Made by a program: the position numbers and the translations under genes. The notes beneath the pieces were generated by a model. That model searched no databases and was not told the DNA's origin. It saw only the letters and a program-made list of their open reading frames with translations. A DNA stretch of 64,000 nucleotides from the NCBI GenBank assembly GCA_036365145.1, contig JAEOAD010000048.1:16437001-16501000 (forward strand). The letters run 5' to 3'. The DNA is from Orientallactaga sibirica. Lineage: Eukaryota > Chordata > Mammalia > Rodentia > Dipodidae. Below are positions 1 through 13,372 of the stretch, piece after piece; positions within the stretch are counted from its first letter, which is position 1, and the number at the start of each line of letters is the position of its first letter.

Positions 1-729
1 ATCATCATCTTTTTCTCCTATAATGAGGGTCTTGTGAAGGTATTGCCTCTCCCCCATAACTGATGCTACCCCCACGATGCAAGACCCACATTCCCCATGG
101 GAGAGGACAGGGAAAAGGCTAACGATGGTACCAGAATGGCTGAATACACACTGTATACATAACGAATAAGAAAAAAAGAATGTAAGGGCCAAAGGAAATG
201 TAGGACTCCATACAGTGCAACTGTCCAGACAGAAAAGGGATATTTTTTAAAACCTGTAGGAATCAGAGACATCCAAAAGAGAATGAGCCCATGCTCCATT
301 CCGTCGTTCACTCTGCAGGTGAATGGCTTTCACTGCAGTTACTGCAGGTTCATCAGGGATCTTACGAGAGTCTTCGTGCTACTTTCCTCTTCTGCCTGAG
401 CTTCGGCGAGCTCACTACTCACGGGCGTTTGTTGCCGACTCCTGAAGCATCTGCTAGCCTGTAGTGACCACAGTGTGCACTGGGCATTGACTCTGACTGG
501 GCACTGACTCTGACTGGGCAGTAAGTCAGGTCTAAATGGGCACTAACTCTAACTGGGCACTAACTCTAACAAGCAGCAACATCTCAAAACAACTTCTCAT
601 TTGTATTTTCCCTTATCAGGCAAGAGATGGTGTTACTCAAAAACACTTTATCAACTGTGAAGGGCTGTTCTCATCCTTCGGAACAAAATCAGACCACGGT
701 TCGGCCCACGATATACCATGCCCTGGGGA
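1..729. other. Unassigned intergenic DNA
   Basis: No gene or named repeat is recognised. Short ORFs on both strands have no family resemblance. The only structure seen is the 17-bp tandem array at 481-570. Confidence 0.5.
481..570 (+). repeat. 17-bp minisatellite, about five units
   Basis: Units of the form TGGGCACTAACTCTAAC repeat head to tail. The first two carry G in place of A (TGGGCACTGACTCTGAC). The middle unit is expanded and degenerate, and the last two are identical. Confidence 0.8.
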
Positions 730-1090
730 TGTTGGTATGGTAGTTTGAATGCATGTCCCTCAATTTTTTTTTTTTTTGGAGTTTATTAAAGCTCGTAACT
801 TAGATCTCCAGCCCTGGCTGGAGGAGGTGTCTGTGTGGGCAGATCTTAGGGTCCAGCCCTAAGGTGTTACTGGGGGTGGATCTGAATTCCAGCCTAAGTT
901 ATGCAGAGTGCTGGAGCTCTGCCTGGGCTTCCTGGAGTGTGTTTGTTTATGGTGCTGCTGCTGGTATTTCCCTCTGCGTGGTCCTGTGAAAGGGGGCCAG
1001 CTTCTTCCGCCATCACAGAACTTCCCCTGGATCTGTACGTTTCAAATCAATCCTGTTCCTCCCATAAACTGTGTCTGGTTTGGCTACTAC
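730..1090 (+). mobile_element. MaLR-type solo LTR (MT-like)
   Basis: The segment starts with a TGG..AGTTTGAATG head, contains the 'ACTTCCCCTGGATCTGTA' block, and ends near 'GGCTACTACA'. The same order of blocks occurs in the copy at 33133-33526, so the two belong to one family. An extra poly-T stretch sits near 765-777. The MaLR assignment comes from memory of rodent MT/ORR1 LTR layout and the subfamily is uncertain. Confidence 0.6.
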
Positions 1091-1786
1091 AGTTGGAGGT
1101 TGACCTGACGATGTTCTGAAAGAGAAAAGGGCCAGACTGGAGGAGGGCTTCACATGTCGGGCAGGGGAGCAGGTCTGTCCTGGCAGAGGAGCCGAGCATG
1201 GCTTGTGCGTTGCAGTTCACTGATCCTTGCAAAGCCAGAGGACCCAGCTATGTGCTCTCAGAGGAAGTCACGTGTAATTTCACTGTGACTGCTTTGCTGT
1301 TTTATTGCAGCTAGAGACACTGCAATATATTTTTAATCATGAGCACTTGCCCATGGGCCCTTGAGGGACTGTCTGGGTTTGAAATTAAAAACAACAACAA
1401 CAACAAAAAAAAAAACCACTTTATATATATGTATATACAATCACACCTTTTTAATATAACACATCATTATGCTGTGGTATGTTAGACAAATGGTTTTGTT
1501 TCCCCCTTTGCATGTTTATCCATCAAATTTTCTCCCCTTTCATTATTTTTCAGTTTCTTAATAATCCCCAAGAAATTGTGGCTCTTCCTGATTATGTTTC
1601 CAAAATGTACTGGTTTTGGGCTTTTGTATTTAAAGGTTCCAAAAAACAAATTCACAGCTCAATGTATGTCAGGTCAGGCCAGGCCTGGTTTCAAATTGAA
1701 TCTTCCAAGACCAGCTTAGCTTGGAAAGCTGGGGAGGAAGGGGAGGAAATGGGGTTGCTGCTCACAGTAACATTACTTTTTAAAAA
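1091..1786. other. Unassigned, AT-rich toward the right
   Basis: Contains a short CAA-rich tract near 1391-1412 and a TATATA-rich patch near 1420-1440. The longest plus-strand ORF here (1479-2204) runs straight into the GA tract of the next SINE and is not a gene. Confidence 0.45.
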
Positions 1787-1804
1787 AAAATTATTTATTT
1801 ATTT

Positions 1805-1844
<40 letters not shown>

Positions 1845-1879
1845 CAGAGAGAGAGAGAGAGAGAAAGAGGGAGAGAGAG

Positions 1880-1943
<64 letters not shown>

Positions 1944-2084
1944 GGCAGGGTCACCAGCCACTGCAAACGAACTCCAGATGTATGCGCCCTTGTGCATCTG
2001 GTTTATGTGGATCCTGAAGAGTTGAACCAGGATCCTTTGGCTTTGCAGGCAAACGCCTTAACCTCTAAGCCATCTCTCCAGCCC
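1787..2084 (-). mobile_element. tRNA-derived SINE with expanded GA tract
   Basis: Antisense copy: T-rich tail first, then about 135 bp of interrupted GA (sense CT), then the body ending in 'CATCTCTCCAGCCC', the complement of the Pol III-type head. The GA tract is the longest in the window. Confidence 0.92.
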
Positions 2085-2576
2085 AGTAACATTATTTCTA
2101 AGGAGACAAAACCAATACTCTCCCTTTATCAGAAAGGCAAAAGCTTTCCCATCAAGCCCATGTTTGGAAACTGCTCATATCAGATTTTGGGGACAGAATA
2201 CTGAGTTTTCTGCTCTTTCAAGTTGAGAAGGACAAAGACAGGCTGGGACTGCAGCTCAGTGGTAGGGCACATGCTAGGCCCTTGATTTGAGCCAGATGTA
2301 AATTTGAGAAAGAAAAGCAAGAAAGAGATTTAGGAATGGACCTGAGTGAATGAGTGCCATCTTCCAACATTGGAACGGGCTCTTGTTAATGAGGAAAGTG
2401 AGGTTCTGAGGGAGGAAGCACTTTCCCTGTTATATAACTGCTAGGAGAGGGAGCTCAGGAGCTCGATGCAGCTTGTCTGTCTATGAGCTACGTATCATCC
2501 ATACATCTGAAGCCTGCGTTCCTCTCTTCCCAGGTGACTGGGCATCATGGGAGAATTTTTCTTTTAATCTTTTAAA
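2085..2576. other. Unassigned, with ID-like SINE fragment
   Basis: An ID-like piece (2243-2300) shows 'GCAGCTCAGTGGTAGGGCA', an A-box-like tRNA-derived head. The rest is not recognised. Confidence 0.45.
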
Positions 2577-2584
2577 CTTTATTT

Positions 2585-2641
<57 letters not shown>

Positions 2642-2788
2642 GGCATCCCAGGTCCTCTAGCTGCTGCAAATGAACTCTTGACTCATGTGCCACCTTGTGC
2701 ATCTGGCTTACATGGGTCTTGGGGAATCGAACCTGGGTCCTTTGGTTTTGCAAGCAATCACCTTAACCACTAAGTTAGACTTCCAGCC
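2577..2788 (-). mobile_element. tRNA-derived SINE
   Basis: Antisense: TTTATTTACTTGAGAG tail, pure GA run of about 48 bp, body, degraded head 'AGACTTCCAGCC'. It directly abuts the ATT microsatellite. Confidence 0.9.
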
Positions 2789-2789
2789 A

Positions 2790-2790
2790 G

Positions 2791-2836
<46 letters not shown>
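2790..2836 (+). repeat. (ATT)n microsatellite
   Basis: About 15 uninterrupted ATT units immediately next to the SINE head. Confidence 0.95.
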
Positions 2837-2837
<1 letters not shown>

Positions 2838-4448
2838 ATACTGTGTGTGTTAAACATGTGTGTTGGTGTTTGGAGATGTCATAAAGTTGTTATAGGTATA
2901 GATTAGGGTCCAGTGAACACCCACTGGAATTTCCAAGTTCTTGTGTTCCCGAGCAAAGGTCTGCACAGAGACAAATGGATAGCAACAGAAGATGCGATTG
3001 TTTACTTAATGGGAGTGGCCAGAGCTGAAGAAAGAGGTCAAAGGTTCAGCGGCGTCCATGACCAGCCGATGGGGAATATGTACAGTGCACACTTGTCCTG
3101 GGCATGCTACCTTGCCAGCCTTGGTGGGGGTGGGTTTCCAGCTTGGTTTCTTATATGCCAATTTTGACCACACTCTCCTACTCTACAGTGAGTGACTTTC
3201 CAGTCTGCCACGACCTTGGACTCTCCTCCCTCCTGCCTCCCTGCAGTCCTCCCTCCTATGCCTCTCAAGTTCATGAAGCACATGCCAGGCCATTTGGTGT
3301 GCCACTCTGCCCAAGCACTTACTTGCATGGTTCATGGAAGAGGCAAACGCTGTTATCTGGTCCTTCTCCTTTTGGTAGTGGAGAACAAAGGATTTGTTTA
3401 TCTGAAGTACAGATCGCTGTTGTCACTCCTCTGCTCTGAGAGCGCGAAGGTGGCAGTTTTCAGAATGAAGAGGGGGTGGCGGGGGAGGGGTGGTGCGGAG
3501 AAAAGGCAGGCGCAGACCCTTTCAGGGATATTAAACCACTTAAATGACAAACCTGTAATTTGTCGGGGGGAAAATGATTTCCTGAATGCATCTTTTATCC
3601 TTCAGTTCCAAATTACCAAGTTCTCCCTGAAATTGGTTTCTGCCTAGAAGGAGATAATGTCACTCATGGAGTTTACTTTCTGACCACCCCCCTCCCCATC
3701 CTGCACTTCCAGGCTCAGTAGAGTGGAGCGGGGCTGCAAGCTGCCCGGGCTCTGCCCCAGCTCGAGCAGAAAGCCGAAGGGGCCATTGCCACTTTGCTGA
3801 GCATTCCCCAGAGAAAACAACGGCAGCCCAGGGAAGTTGTTCAACTATTATTTTGCTTTGAGCTGGAACTGAGTTTGGGGGAAAGCATTGAATGTGAGAA
3901 CCTGCAGGTGTTTGCCATGGTCAGGACCATGACCCCGCAGAGGAGCTTGTTTGGTGAAGGCAAGAAGCCGGACTCAGGACTCAGGCAGCCAGACACCGAG
4001 ACAAGAGCATTGTGATGAATGCCTTGACCAAGTTCAAACAACCCCAACTGCTAAGTTATCTTAACTTTTTACGCTCAAAGACTGTTACTATAAAGCCACT
4101 TGGTGTCATTAGGTGTAGCCCATCTAATTCCAGGTTTCTAGCACATAGCAAAGCAGTCAGTTTTTTAAAAAATATTATTGTTAAATTAAAGTTAATGGCA
4201 GGGGTCCATCCTGTCTTTTAAGTAAAATTTTGATATTGGTTGGTTAAGTAAAACAAAACAAAAAAATGTCTTCGTTCCCAACAAAAGGGAGTCAGTTGAC
4301 TAAGTTGTACTATTGTGGGAGTGATCCACATGTAATCAACATTCTTTTTTACATCTATGCTTATCTGGTAAAACCATGACTGCCATATATCAATGTCATT
4401 TCGTTGGGTTTTAGTTACATACCATGTTTGTGAATCAGACTCGAGGAA
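2837..4448. other. Unassigned intergenic DNA (1.6 kb)
   Basis: Overlapping short ORFs on both strands show no domain or family resemblance. No splice-bounded open block is convincing. I see no repeat I can name. Confidence 0.45.
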
Positions 4449-4667
4449 TTTTTTTTTTTTTTTTTTTAAATTAGAGACAGAGAGAGGGAGAGAGAAAAAG
4501 AGAGAGAGAGAGAGAAATGGGCACACCAGGGCCTCTAGCCACTTCAAACGAACTCCAGACGCATGCGCCACCATGAGCATCTGGCTTACGTGGGACCTGG
4601 AGAATCAAACAGAGGTCCTTAGGCTTCACAGGCAAGCACCTTAACCACTAAGCAATCTCTCCAGCCC
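4449..4667 (-). mobile_element. tRNA-derived SINE
   Basis: Antisense: about 20 T residues, a GA-rich tract, body with 'CTCCAGACGCATGCGCCACC', and the complement of the head 'CAATCTCTCCAGCCC'. Confidence 0.92.
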
Positions 4668-6284
4668 AAGAAATCTTTTTTATTTTTTAACTGTATGGTC
4701 AGATCGGTGAATAGTAACATTTGTAGGCCATAGAGAAACATTCTGACATGCAGTTGATAGAGGTTAGGGTTTGAGTAGAGGGCTAAAACCACACCTTTTC
4801 TTGGGAACAGGGAGTTTATTTATTTGTGGCTCAGAGCAGACTGGTTTAAGTGCAGAGGGCGAGGGAGCACGGGACAGGGAATGGGCAGCTACTGGTGTGT
4901 ATGGATACCCATGCTTGCCTGAGGTGCCTACAGCAACTACTCTTCTCTGAGCAATCCGAGCAGGCTGTAAGCACCTCAGGGAGATCTGAGGCTGGGAGGT
5001 AGGACTCTGGAGCTGAGGGTGAGAGAGAGAGAAGTTTGTGTGCACTGAGGGGCTGAAAGAGACAATGAGATACAGTCAGTGGTGGAGAGACCGAGGACAC
5101 GCACCATACTTCAGGAAAGAGGGTTAGTAAAAGAGAGGCAGAGATTGTCATCTTTTCTGTCCATGCCTTTGAAGCAGAGTGATTTCCCCAGTGGAGGGAA
5201 AGGCCTTGTGGAGGCGTGGGCTGGTGCTAATACAAAGAGCCTGGTTGGCTAGATCATCTGTTGAGTTCTGGCCAAGTGGTAAGAGAGAAAGGGGGATGGG
5301 TAGAGAGCTCGGAGACTCTAACAGTAGCCATTTGAAGATCAGGCGACTTTGATTGCTGATCTTCAATAAGCTATTGGAGTTGTTCCTCGTCATGACCTTG
5401 TAAAAGGAACACTCACTAAGGCAGGCCAGAATCACTAGAAGTAGGCAGCTCCCCACAAATGCAGGGGTTATCATTGTTAATTTCCCTAGCATCTGGTTGT
5501 ATCCAGTCTAGAAAGTAGTTAGTTTCAGGACAGAATTGACTGTGATTAATAAAATATAAGTGGCGATCTTCAATGACATACTATGATTAGTGAATAACAC
5601 AGAAAGGGTTTTGTGGTAGAATAGATTGTAAGCTATTTTTGTTTATAAGAAGCCAAGATGCCCTTTTTCCTTGTCTGAAGAGAATTCTTAAATCTCTTGA
5701 TGCCTCACCAGCGTAGGCAGCTTTCTCTTCAGGATGTGTTTGAAGTTGTGGATACTCAGCTAATCCCGTAGCTCCTGGGACCTTCCCATGACCCTTAGGC
5801 GAGGCAGGTCAAGACCATCAGCCTCTGGATAGGCAGGTACTATGTCCCTGTCCAGCACCAAACAAGGTGTAGAAGACGGCCCTTAAGATTAAGGGATAGA
5901 AGTCTGAGGGTGTGGGGCGGGGTGCTGAGGCAGGAGAGAAAACTAAGGGAACATAGAAAGGGAGGCCTGGGGAGGAAATGAGAGCCCTTGTTCTGATACC
6001 TGGCTTGTCTTCCTGCTGGCAGAGTCAGGAAACGTCAGGCACCACCATTAAAGCCAGACTGCCCGCAGAGACCACGTGTGCTTTCCTAAGAAGACGTCTG
6101 AAACCAAGACGCCAAAGATAATAAATGCCCTGTGCTTTCTTGTGGCCAAAATGACCCACAGTCTCGAGTTTTAAGCATTCCCCTCTCATTCCTAAATCTA
6201 AACAATGCTCCTCATACATCCACTTTACAACCTCATTTACAAAAGAGAATGATTTAACTATTACACCTTGTAAATGATAACTTT
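4668..6284. other. Unassigned intergenic DNA (1.6 kb)
   Basis: No repeat or gene recognised. Minus-strand ORFs at 4764-5492 lack recognisable domains. Confidence 0.45.
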
Positions 6285-6516
6285 TCAAAAATTATTTGAG
6301 AGAGAGAGAGAGAGAGAGAGGGAGAGAATGGGCACACCAGCAGCCTCTCAGCCACTGTGAATGAACTCCAGACACATGCGCCCCCTTGTGAGCAAGTGCA
6401 GCATTGCGTCCTTGCATCACTTTTTGCCTCTGGTTAAATGTGGCACCTGGAGATCGAACAGGCATTCCTAGGCTTGGCAGGCAGGTGCCTTAACTGCTAA
6501 GCCATCTCTCCAGCCC
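6285..6516 (-). mobile_element. tRNA-derived SINE, long-insert variant
   Basis: Antisense copy with the extra block 'GCAAGTGCAGCATTGCG' between the 'CCCCCTTGTG' motif and 'CTCTGG', marking the long subfamily. Ends 'GCCATCTCTCCAGCCC'. Confidence 0.88.
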
Positions 6517-6701
6517 GTAAATGATACCCTTTAAACAGTATAAGTAAAGGGGGATCCTTGTAGGATTACAGAGACACTGTAAAGATTCCTAAGCTGACTA
6601 CCTTGAGAAGCCCATACACATACTTGAACCTGTCTTGTTCCTTCCCTGGCACCTCTCTGCCAACCCCTGTGATTAAGATGTATGTTAAAAAATGTTGTTT
6701 A

Positions 6702-6882
6702 GGGTTGGAGAGATGGCTTGGCAGTTAAAGTGCTTGTCTGTAAAGCCTAAGGATCCAAGTTTGGTCCCCCAGGACCCACGTAAACCAGATGTACAAGGTG
6801 GCACATGTGTCTGGAGTTTGTTTGCAGTGGCTGGAGGCCCTGGTGCACCCATTTTTTTCTCTATCTCTCATAAATTATATAT
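6702..6882 (+). mobile_element. tRNA-derived SINE
   Basis: Sense copy: head 'GGGTTGGAGAGATGGCTTGG', A-box-like 'TGGCTTGGCAGTTAAAG', B-box region 'AGTTTGGTCCCCCAGG', a short CT tract, then an A/T-rich tail. Confidence 0.88.
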
Positions 6883-8140
6883 ATATGGTCTTTTAATAAA
6901 CTTTAGTTCTGCTTCAACTAGCTCCTCCTGAAATTCTTTTCTGGGCTTGCCTGGGTGGGGATTCATGTGGTAAGGGAACCTCTCTTGCCCTGTGCTGTAG
7001 GGAGAAGCCATGTCTCCAAACCCTGCTGCCAACAACAGAAACTATCTTGTCAATGATGGAGGCTTCTCACGAGAGACACATGGATGGAATCTGTGGGATT
7101 CGTGCCAGCATTTGCATAGAATCTTTACACCGCCCTCTTGCCCACATGGATGGGGTCTGTGGGAGTCGTGTCAGCATTTGGATAGAACCCTTACACTGCC
7201 CTCTTGCCCGCTCCCACTTTTACCTCTTTCTAGGACAGGTGCCTCTCAGTTCCATCTTTCTCTTTTTCCAGACACAGCTCCTCCTATTCCTTGGTGCTCA
7301 TAGACACTTCTAGCCGAGAACTCCTCTCTCCGCTGGGAGGAAATGAAGGGACAGCTTCATCTCCACTCCACTGAAGAGGAAACTGATCTCAGCAGGGGGG
7401 CATTGGTGGTTTGCTTCAGATCACCTTCTATTCTGAGGGGACAGAGAGGGCCGGACTCCTGGCAGCTCTAGTCGTTGCCTTGTGCCACACTCTGGGAACT
7501 CACTAAGGAATATCTCTCCATCTCTTCACTCGAACTGTCGTGAGGAGCTCAAAGACACAAGAGTTTCGAGATCACTCGGCAGCCAGCTTCTTGGCTGTTC
7601 ATTTCCTAACGTCTGCCCCAAGAGATAGGGACGTTGAAAGCTAACATGAGAGCCAGATGGAGCTCAGCTTTCCGGAGAGGATACTTCCCAGCTTGAAAGT
7701 TATGAAATGTTCAAGGCTATTTTGAGAAGTGACCTTTTATTTTATTATTTTTACATTTTCTAAAGACCATGTTCTCTCTCCCTTTGATGCTTTTTAGATG
7801 AAAGGGAACTTTTCGGAATGAAGGCTTAAGCATTAATTTTGCAGCTTATGATGCTCTTAGAAACGAGACCTCCACTAACACCACATGTTCTCTGTCACAG
7901 GTGGACCCTGGCTTCAAATATTCAGATTTGTGATGTGAGTTGGAGCAAGTCAGAAATAGAGACCAGGAAGCTTGAGAGGGGGTATGAAAAGGGGGGAAGG
8001 GGGAGGGCTTAAGGAGAGGATATAGTAGATGTGTAAGGAGAGGGGCAGAATACTGGGGATGAAATGGTTTAAGTGGGATCAGAAGAGAGAATGGAGAAGA
8101 AAATGGAGTGGGAGGAGGGTTAATCAACATTTAAGATGTT
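6883..8140. other. Unassigned, possible old LTR remnant at left
   Basis: An AATAAA near 6894 is followed by pyrimidine-rich DNA and the 66-bp duplication at 7077-7208, which is LTR-like but unproven. A purine-rich stretch (7975-8120) resembles purine-rich L1 3' UTR sequence without a diagnostic end. The minus ORF at 7846-8130 is the complement of that stretch. Confidence 0.35.
7077..7208 (+). repeat. 66-bp direct tandem duplication
   Basis: Two adjacent copies (7077-7142 and 7143-7208) both start CACATGGATGG and end with a CCCTCTTGCC block, differing at roughly ten positions by eye. Confidence 0.85.
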
Positions 8141-8335
8141 GGGCTGGAGAGAAATATTACTGGTTAAGGCGCTTTCCTGCAAAGCCTAAGGACTTAGCTT
8201 TGATTCCCCAGTATCCATGTAAGCCAGATGCATGGTGGTGCATGCGTGAGTTTGTTTGCAGTGGCTGGAGGCCCTGGTATGCCTATTCTCTCTATCTGCC
8301 TCTTTATCTCTCTCAAATAAATAAATAAAAACAAA
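8141..8335 (+). mobile_element. tRNA-derived SINE
   Basis: Sense copy with head GGGCTGGAGAG, a B-box-like 'CTTTGATTCC', a short CT tract and an AAATAAATAAATAAAA tail. Confidence 0.9.
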
Positions 8336-8927
8336 ACATTTCAAAAAATTTACGATGTTATGACTAAACCCTATGGAAACATATTTCTTTGCTAGCTAAA
8401 AAATATATATGTTAAAAAAGAGAGTTTGAGCAGACATATCCTGTGGCGGTAGATAATATTTTGCCCAGAAGTCATAAACTGTTATTAGAAAAATTGTACT
8501 TGCAGAGGTGGGATACCTTCCATTGAGTTGTTGGCCAAGGAACAATCTAATTCCCCCCAAACATTTCAGGCTGTTGCCAATACTCTTGGTTTCTCAGTAG
8601 AACTAGATAGTAAGATCTACTGTTGAAGACTCTACATGTTTGGGCTGCCAGTCACTGAGAAATCAAGCCAGAGCTGAGCTGGAAACCTCTTCCCTGTTGA
8701 CTAGCTGTCAGTGTGCTAGAGAGCGCTATGTAGCATGCAACCTTTTGGGGAGAGAACTCATCAATGGTCTAAACCAGCAGTGGACGCTGAAAACTTTACA
8801 GCTGGCTAAATGCATGTATTATGCCCACCAAACTTCGCTCTAAACACTTATGTTTCATGTATATAGTGTTTTAATTAATGTTAATGTAAAAACAGACAAC
8901 AAAACTAGCTCAAAGAGGAATTCAAAG

Positions 8928-8928
<1 letters not shown>
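8336..8928. other. Unassigned intergenic DNA
   Basis: No repeat or gene recognised. The ORF at 8640-8843 has no resemblance I know. Confidence 0.45.

Positions 8929-8969
<41 letters not shown>
8929..8969 (+). repeat. (AC)n microsatellite
   Basis: About 20 uninterrupted AC units. Confidence 0.97.
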
Positions 8970-8971
<2 letters not shown>

Positions 8972-8994
8972 ATGTGACTACTAACAGGAAGACA

Positions 8995-9005
8995 AGTTTT
9001 TTTTT

Positions 9006-9049
<44 letters not shown>

Positions 9050-9196
9050 ACAGATAGAGATGGGTGCGCCAGCAGCCTTTCAGCTGCTGCAAATGAAATC
9101 CAGATGTGTGCGCCCCCTTGTGGTCAAGTGCGGCATTGCACCCTAGTGTCACTTTGCATCTGGCTAAACATGGGACCTGGAGATTGGAACCGCTGG
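8995..9196 (-). mobile_element. tRNA-derived SINE, long-insert variant, head truncated
   Basis: Antisense: T tail, GA tract, body with the diagnostic 'AAGTGCGGCATTGCACCC' block. It stops at 'GGAACCGCTGGTTCT' without the usual head and joins directly to a truncated ORR1 LTR, so a deletion probably spans the junction. Confidence 0.85.
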
Positions 9197-9528
9197 TTCT
9201 CATTGCTGGCAGAAACACCCAACCAAGAGCAACTTGTGGGAGAAAAAGGTTTATTTTGGCTTGCAGACTTGAGAGGAAGCTCCATGATGGCAGGGGAAAA
9301 TGATGGCATGCGCAGAGGGTGGACATCACATCCTGGGTGACATCAAGTGAACAACAGCAACAGAAAGATATGCCCAACACTGGCAAGGGGAAGCTGGCTA
9401 TAACACCCATTAGCCCACTCCCAAGAATACATCATCTCCCAGAGGATCCAATTCCCAAATTGCCACCAGTTGAGGACCTAGTATTCAGAACACCGAAGTT
9501 TATGGGGACACGCAAATCAAACCACTCC
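9197..9528 (-). mobile_element. ORR1-type MaLR solo LTR, end-truncated
   Basis: This is the reverse complement of the LTRs at 23279-25159. Shared blocks include 'CATTGCTGGCAGAAA', 'TTTATTTTGGCTTGCAGAC' (complement of the AATAAA region), 'CTCCATGATGGCAGGGGAAA' and the terminal 'CAAATCAAACCAC'. The last 15-20 bases of the LTR 3' end are lost at the SINE junction. Confidence 0.85.
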
Positions 9529-11592
9529 ATATGGCTTCCTGTAGCCCCAGCACAAGGTCTGGCACTTGGAGGCATCAGAAGAGAGAAAGACTGAACAAGC
9601 CCTTTGAGCTGCCTCACCTGCTCCCATTGCCCACTGTCCCACCTGTCCTGCCCCACAGGCTCTGTACCCTGTATTCTCTCTGTCTCTGCTGTTGTTCTAC
9701 CACCTTCCCCTTCTTCCTCATCCAAGCCAGCAGGGAGTCTCTCGACCTCCCCATCTATTTGGCAGCCCAATCCTATTGGTGCCTCCCAGAGAGAGTAATA
9801 CAGACAGCAGAGTGTTTGTTTGTTTGCTTGCTTTTTCTGTCTTTCTCATCTAGCTGGAGTTTCTTATAAGCAGAGATGGGTTCTCCTGACTTCCATATCT
9901 AGCATTTTATCCAGCATGGAGCCTAGTGGAATCCGAGGTTCTGCCATCAGTATCTGAGGGCTGGGCTCTGTTCTTTCACTCAATGAGAGAGAGGAGAGAG
10001 AGAGAGAGAGTGATCGACTCCCTACCTGGTGCCATGTTTGTGACTGTGAAGAAGTAGAGATCTATGGAATTTTGATGTAAGGGGGACCCATCTAGCAACT
10101 AAGAGAAATGAGCATGTCTATAAAGAAAATATCAAATATGCACACTTTGAGAGCATCTGGCTAACTGCTCTGAAGTAACGGCAAGATGTTAAAATTAGCG
10201 CATGAGTCAAGAATGCTCCAGTGATAAATCATCAAAATTAACCCCACCATGATGCTTGGCTTCCTGCCTCGAAGGAAGGACTGTGCAGACAGTAAACTGG
10301 AAAGGTCTGGGTGGGGAGGGGAGGCTTTGGCCTTGGAAATAACGATTTTTAGTGTGTCAGGTTCAAGTAGACCTTGGTAAAGGTGAGAACAGCTGGCTTG
10401 GCATTGAAAGCGGGTTTTCCACTTTTTAATGTGTCTTCCAGCGAGGGATCCAGTCTGAGCATCTTTGGGGCCCAAGGAGATGGAGGGAGGGAGCTCACCT
10501 AGTCAGGCTTTTCTTTGTGGAGCATAAAACACAGAGAAGGGGTCATCAGCATAAAAAGAATTATTACACCAGGTCCCAAACTCTTTTGCACTTTCTGGTT
10601 TCTACGATGTGACGTTGAACAGTCACATTCTTCTTACCAGTCTCCTGGCTGTTATAACTCCTATGTTCCCTGTGGCAGGGACTTGAGAGCATACAGTTCT
10701 GGTAGGTGCTTGCAGTGGTCAGCTCTGAGGCCATTTATGGGCACAAGCACTCTATTCTCGGCATCCTAGGCTTGAGACAGGCCAGAAGCCTGCAGAAGTG
10801 TGGGTGGCCCTGAAGTCGCCCTCTCTTGATGCTTGAGATACAGGATGGGTTTTGGAGGATGAACACACCAGATCCATCACCTCTGGTGGAGTGGGGGGTG
10901 ATAACCCTGAGGAACAATCCACAGACTTCCAGAATTTTCCAGGAGGTTGAACTCTAGAAGTCCAAAGTGGCACCTGGCTTGTTCCCCTGTGTCACGGCCA
11001 CACTCCCCACTAATTGGTCTTTTTTTGTTTTTTTTCAGGTCCTTAATTCTTCATCTCAAGGATCTCAAGAGTCCAGCCTATCAGGTGACGCCCCCTCCCC
11101 AGTGACAGTGCCACAATGAGTTCCAAGCCAACAATCTTGTTATGCATCTGACGGGTTTGTCGGCTTTTCCCAGGGTGCCTCTCTAACAGACACGCGAAGT
11201 CCCTGAGCAGCGCGTTGCCTGAAGGAGCGAGGGTCACTCTGCAGAGCAGTGCAAAATTTTAATAAGCTTGCGTTGACATCCTCATTTGTCTTAGTTTTCT
11301 GGAATGAGCAAGGCCAAAAACCTTATGCAGATTAGCTTCAAGGATGACTCTGCTCGTCGGAGGCTGTGGCTGTAATCCGTGAAGAAAGTTGGAGGAAGTT
11401 TTTGTGAGGTGCTAGCAGAATCTGATGTGTAACCCTATAGCCTCTGTCCCTGGCAAGGCGCAGGATTTTCCTGTTGGGACACATAATGGGAAGTGGGGGT
11501 GGGGGAGTTGCAGGCCTTGGGGTTATAGTCATTTCTTTCTGAGTCTTGTGTCAGATTTTGTTGCTTGCCCCTAATAAAAGAATATATTATTT
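9529..11592. other. Unassigned intergenic DNA (2.1 kb)
   Basis: A short GA tract lies at about 9985-10011. ORFs such as 9531-9869 and 10161-10475 (minus) show no known domain. No repeat is recognised. Confidence 0.4.
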
Positions 11593-11812
11593 TGGGCTTG
11601 GGAGATGGGTCAGTGGTTAAAGATGCTTGCAAGCTTTCTGGCCATAGTTCAATTCTCTAGCACCCAAGTAAAGCCAGACACAAAGTAGGACATGTGTCTG
11701 TAATCCCAATGGCCGTGGGAATTTAGCCTGAAGAATTTAGCGTATGAACGAGGTTTGTACACATGGAGCAGCGAAAATCCTAAGAGAAACCCTCTCTCAA
11801 ACAAGGTAAGAG
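11593..11812 (+). mobile_element. B4-like chimeric SINE
   Basis: A tRNA-like head (GGGCTTGGGAGATGGGTCAG) is followed by a degenerate B1-like second half ('CTGTAATCCCAATGG') and a 'CCCTCTCTCAAACAA' tail. This tRNA-head plus B1-tail order is that of B4-class SINEs. Confidence 0.55.
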
Positions 11813-11814
11813 AG

Positions 11815-13193
<1,379 letters not shown>

Positions 13194-13372
13194 AAAGGAA
13201 GAAAGCGAGGACAAACATCCCAAGGTTGCCACACTGCAGAAAACCTCCACATACACGTGCAACTTTGTTGACCTGGCGTTACATGGGCCAGTACAGTCCT
13301 CTCCTGGGGATCTAGAACAGGGGTTCAGGTAAAGCAGGATAGCCTATGGCTTAAATAGAAAACAAATTCAGA

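Noticed and set aside
1479..2204. 241-residue plus-strand ORF, the longest in the window
   Set aside because: Its middle is an Arg/Glu repeat made by translating the GA tract of an antisense SINE, and its ends are non-matching DNA.
9432..9770. 112-residue minus ORF and overlapping ORFs as a gene
   Set aside because: Part lies in the ORR1 LTR, frames on both strands are equally open, and no domain is recognisable.
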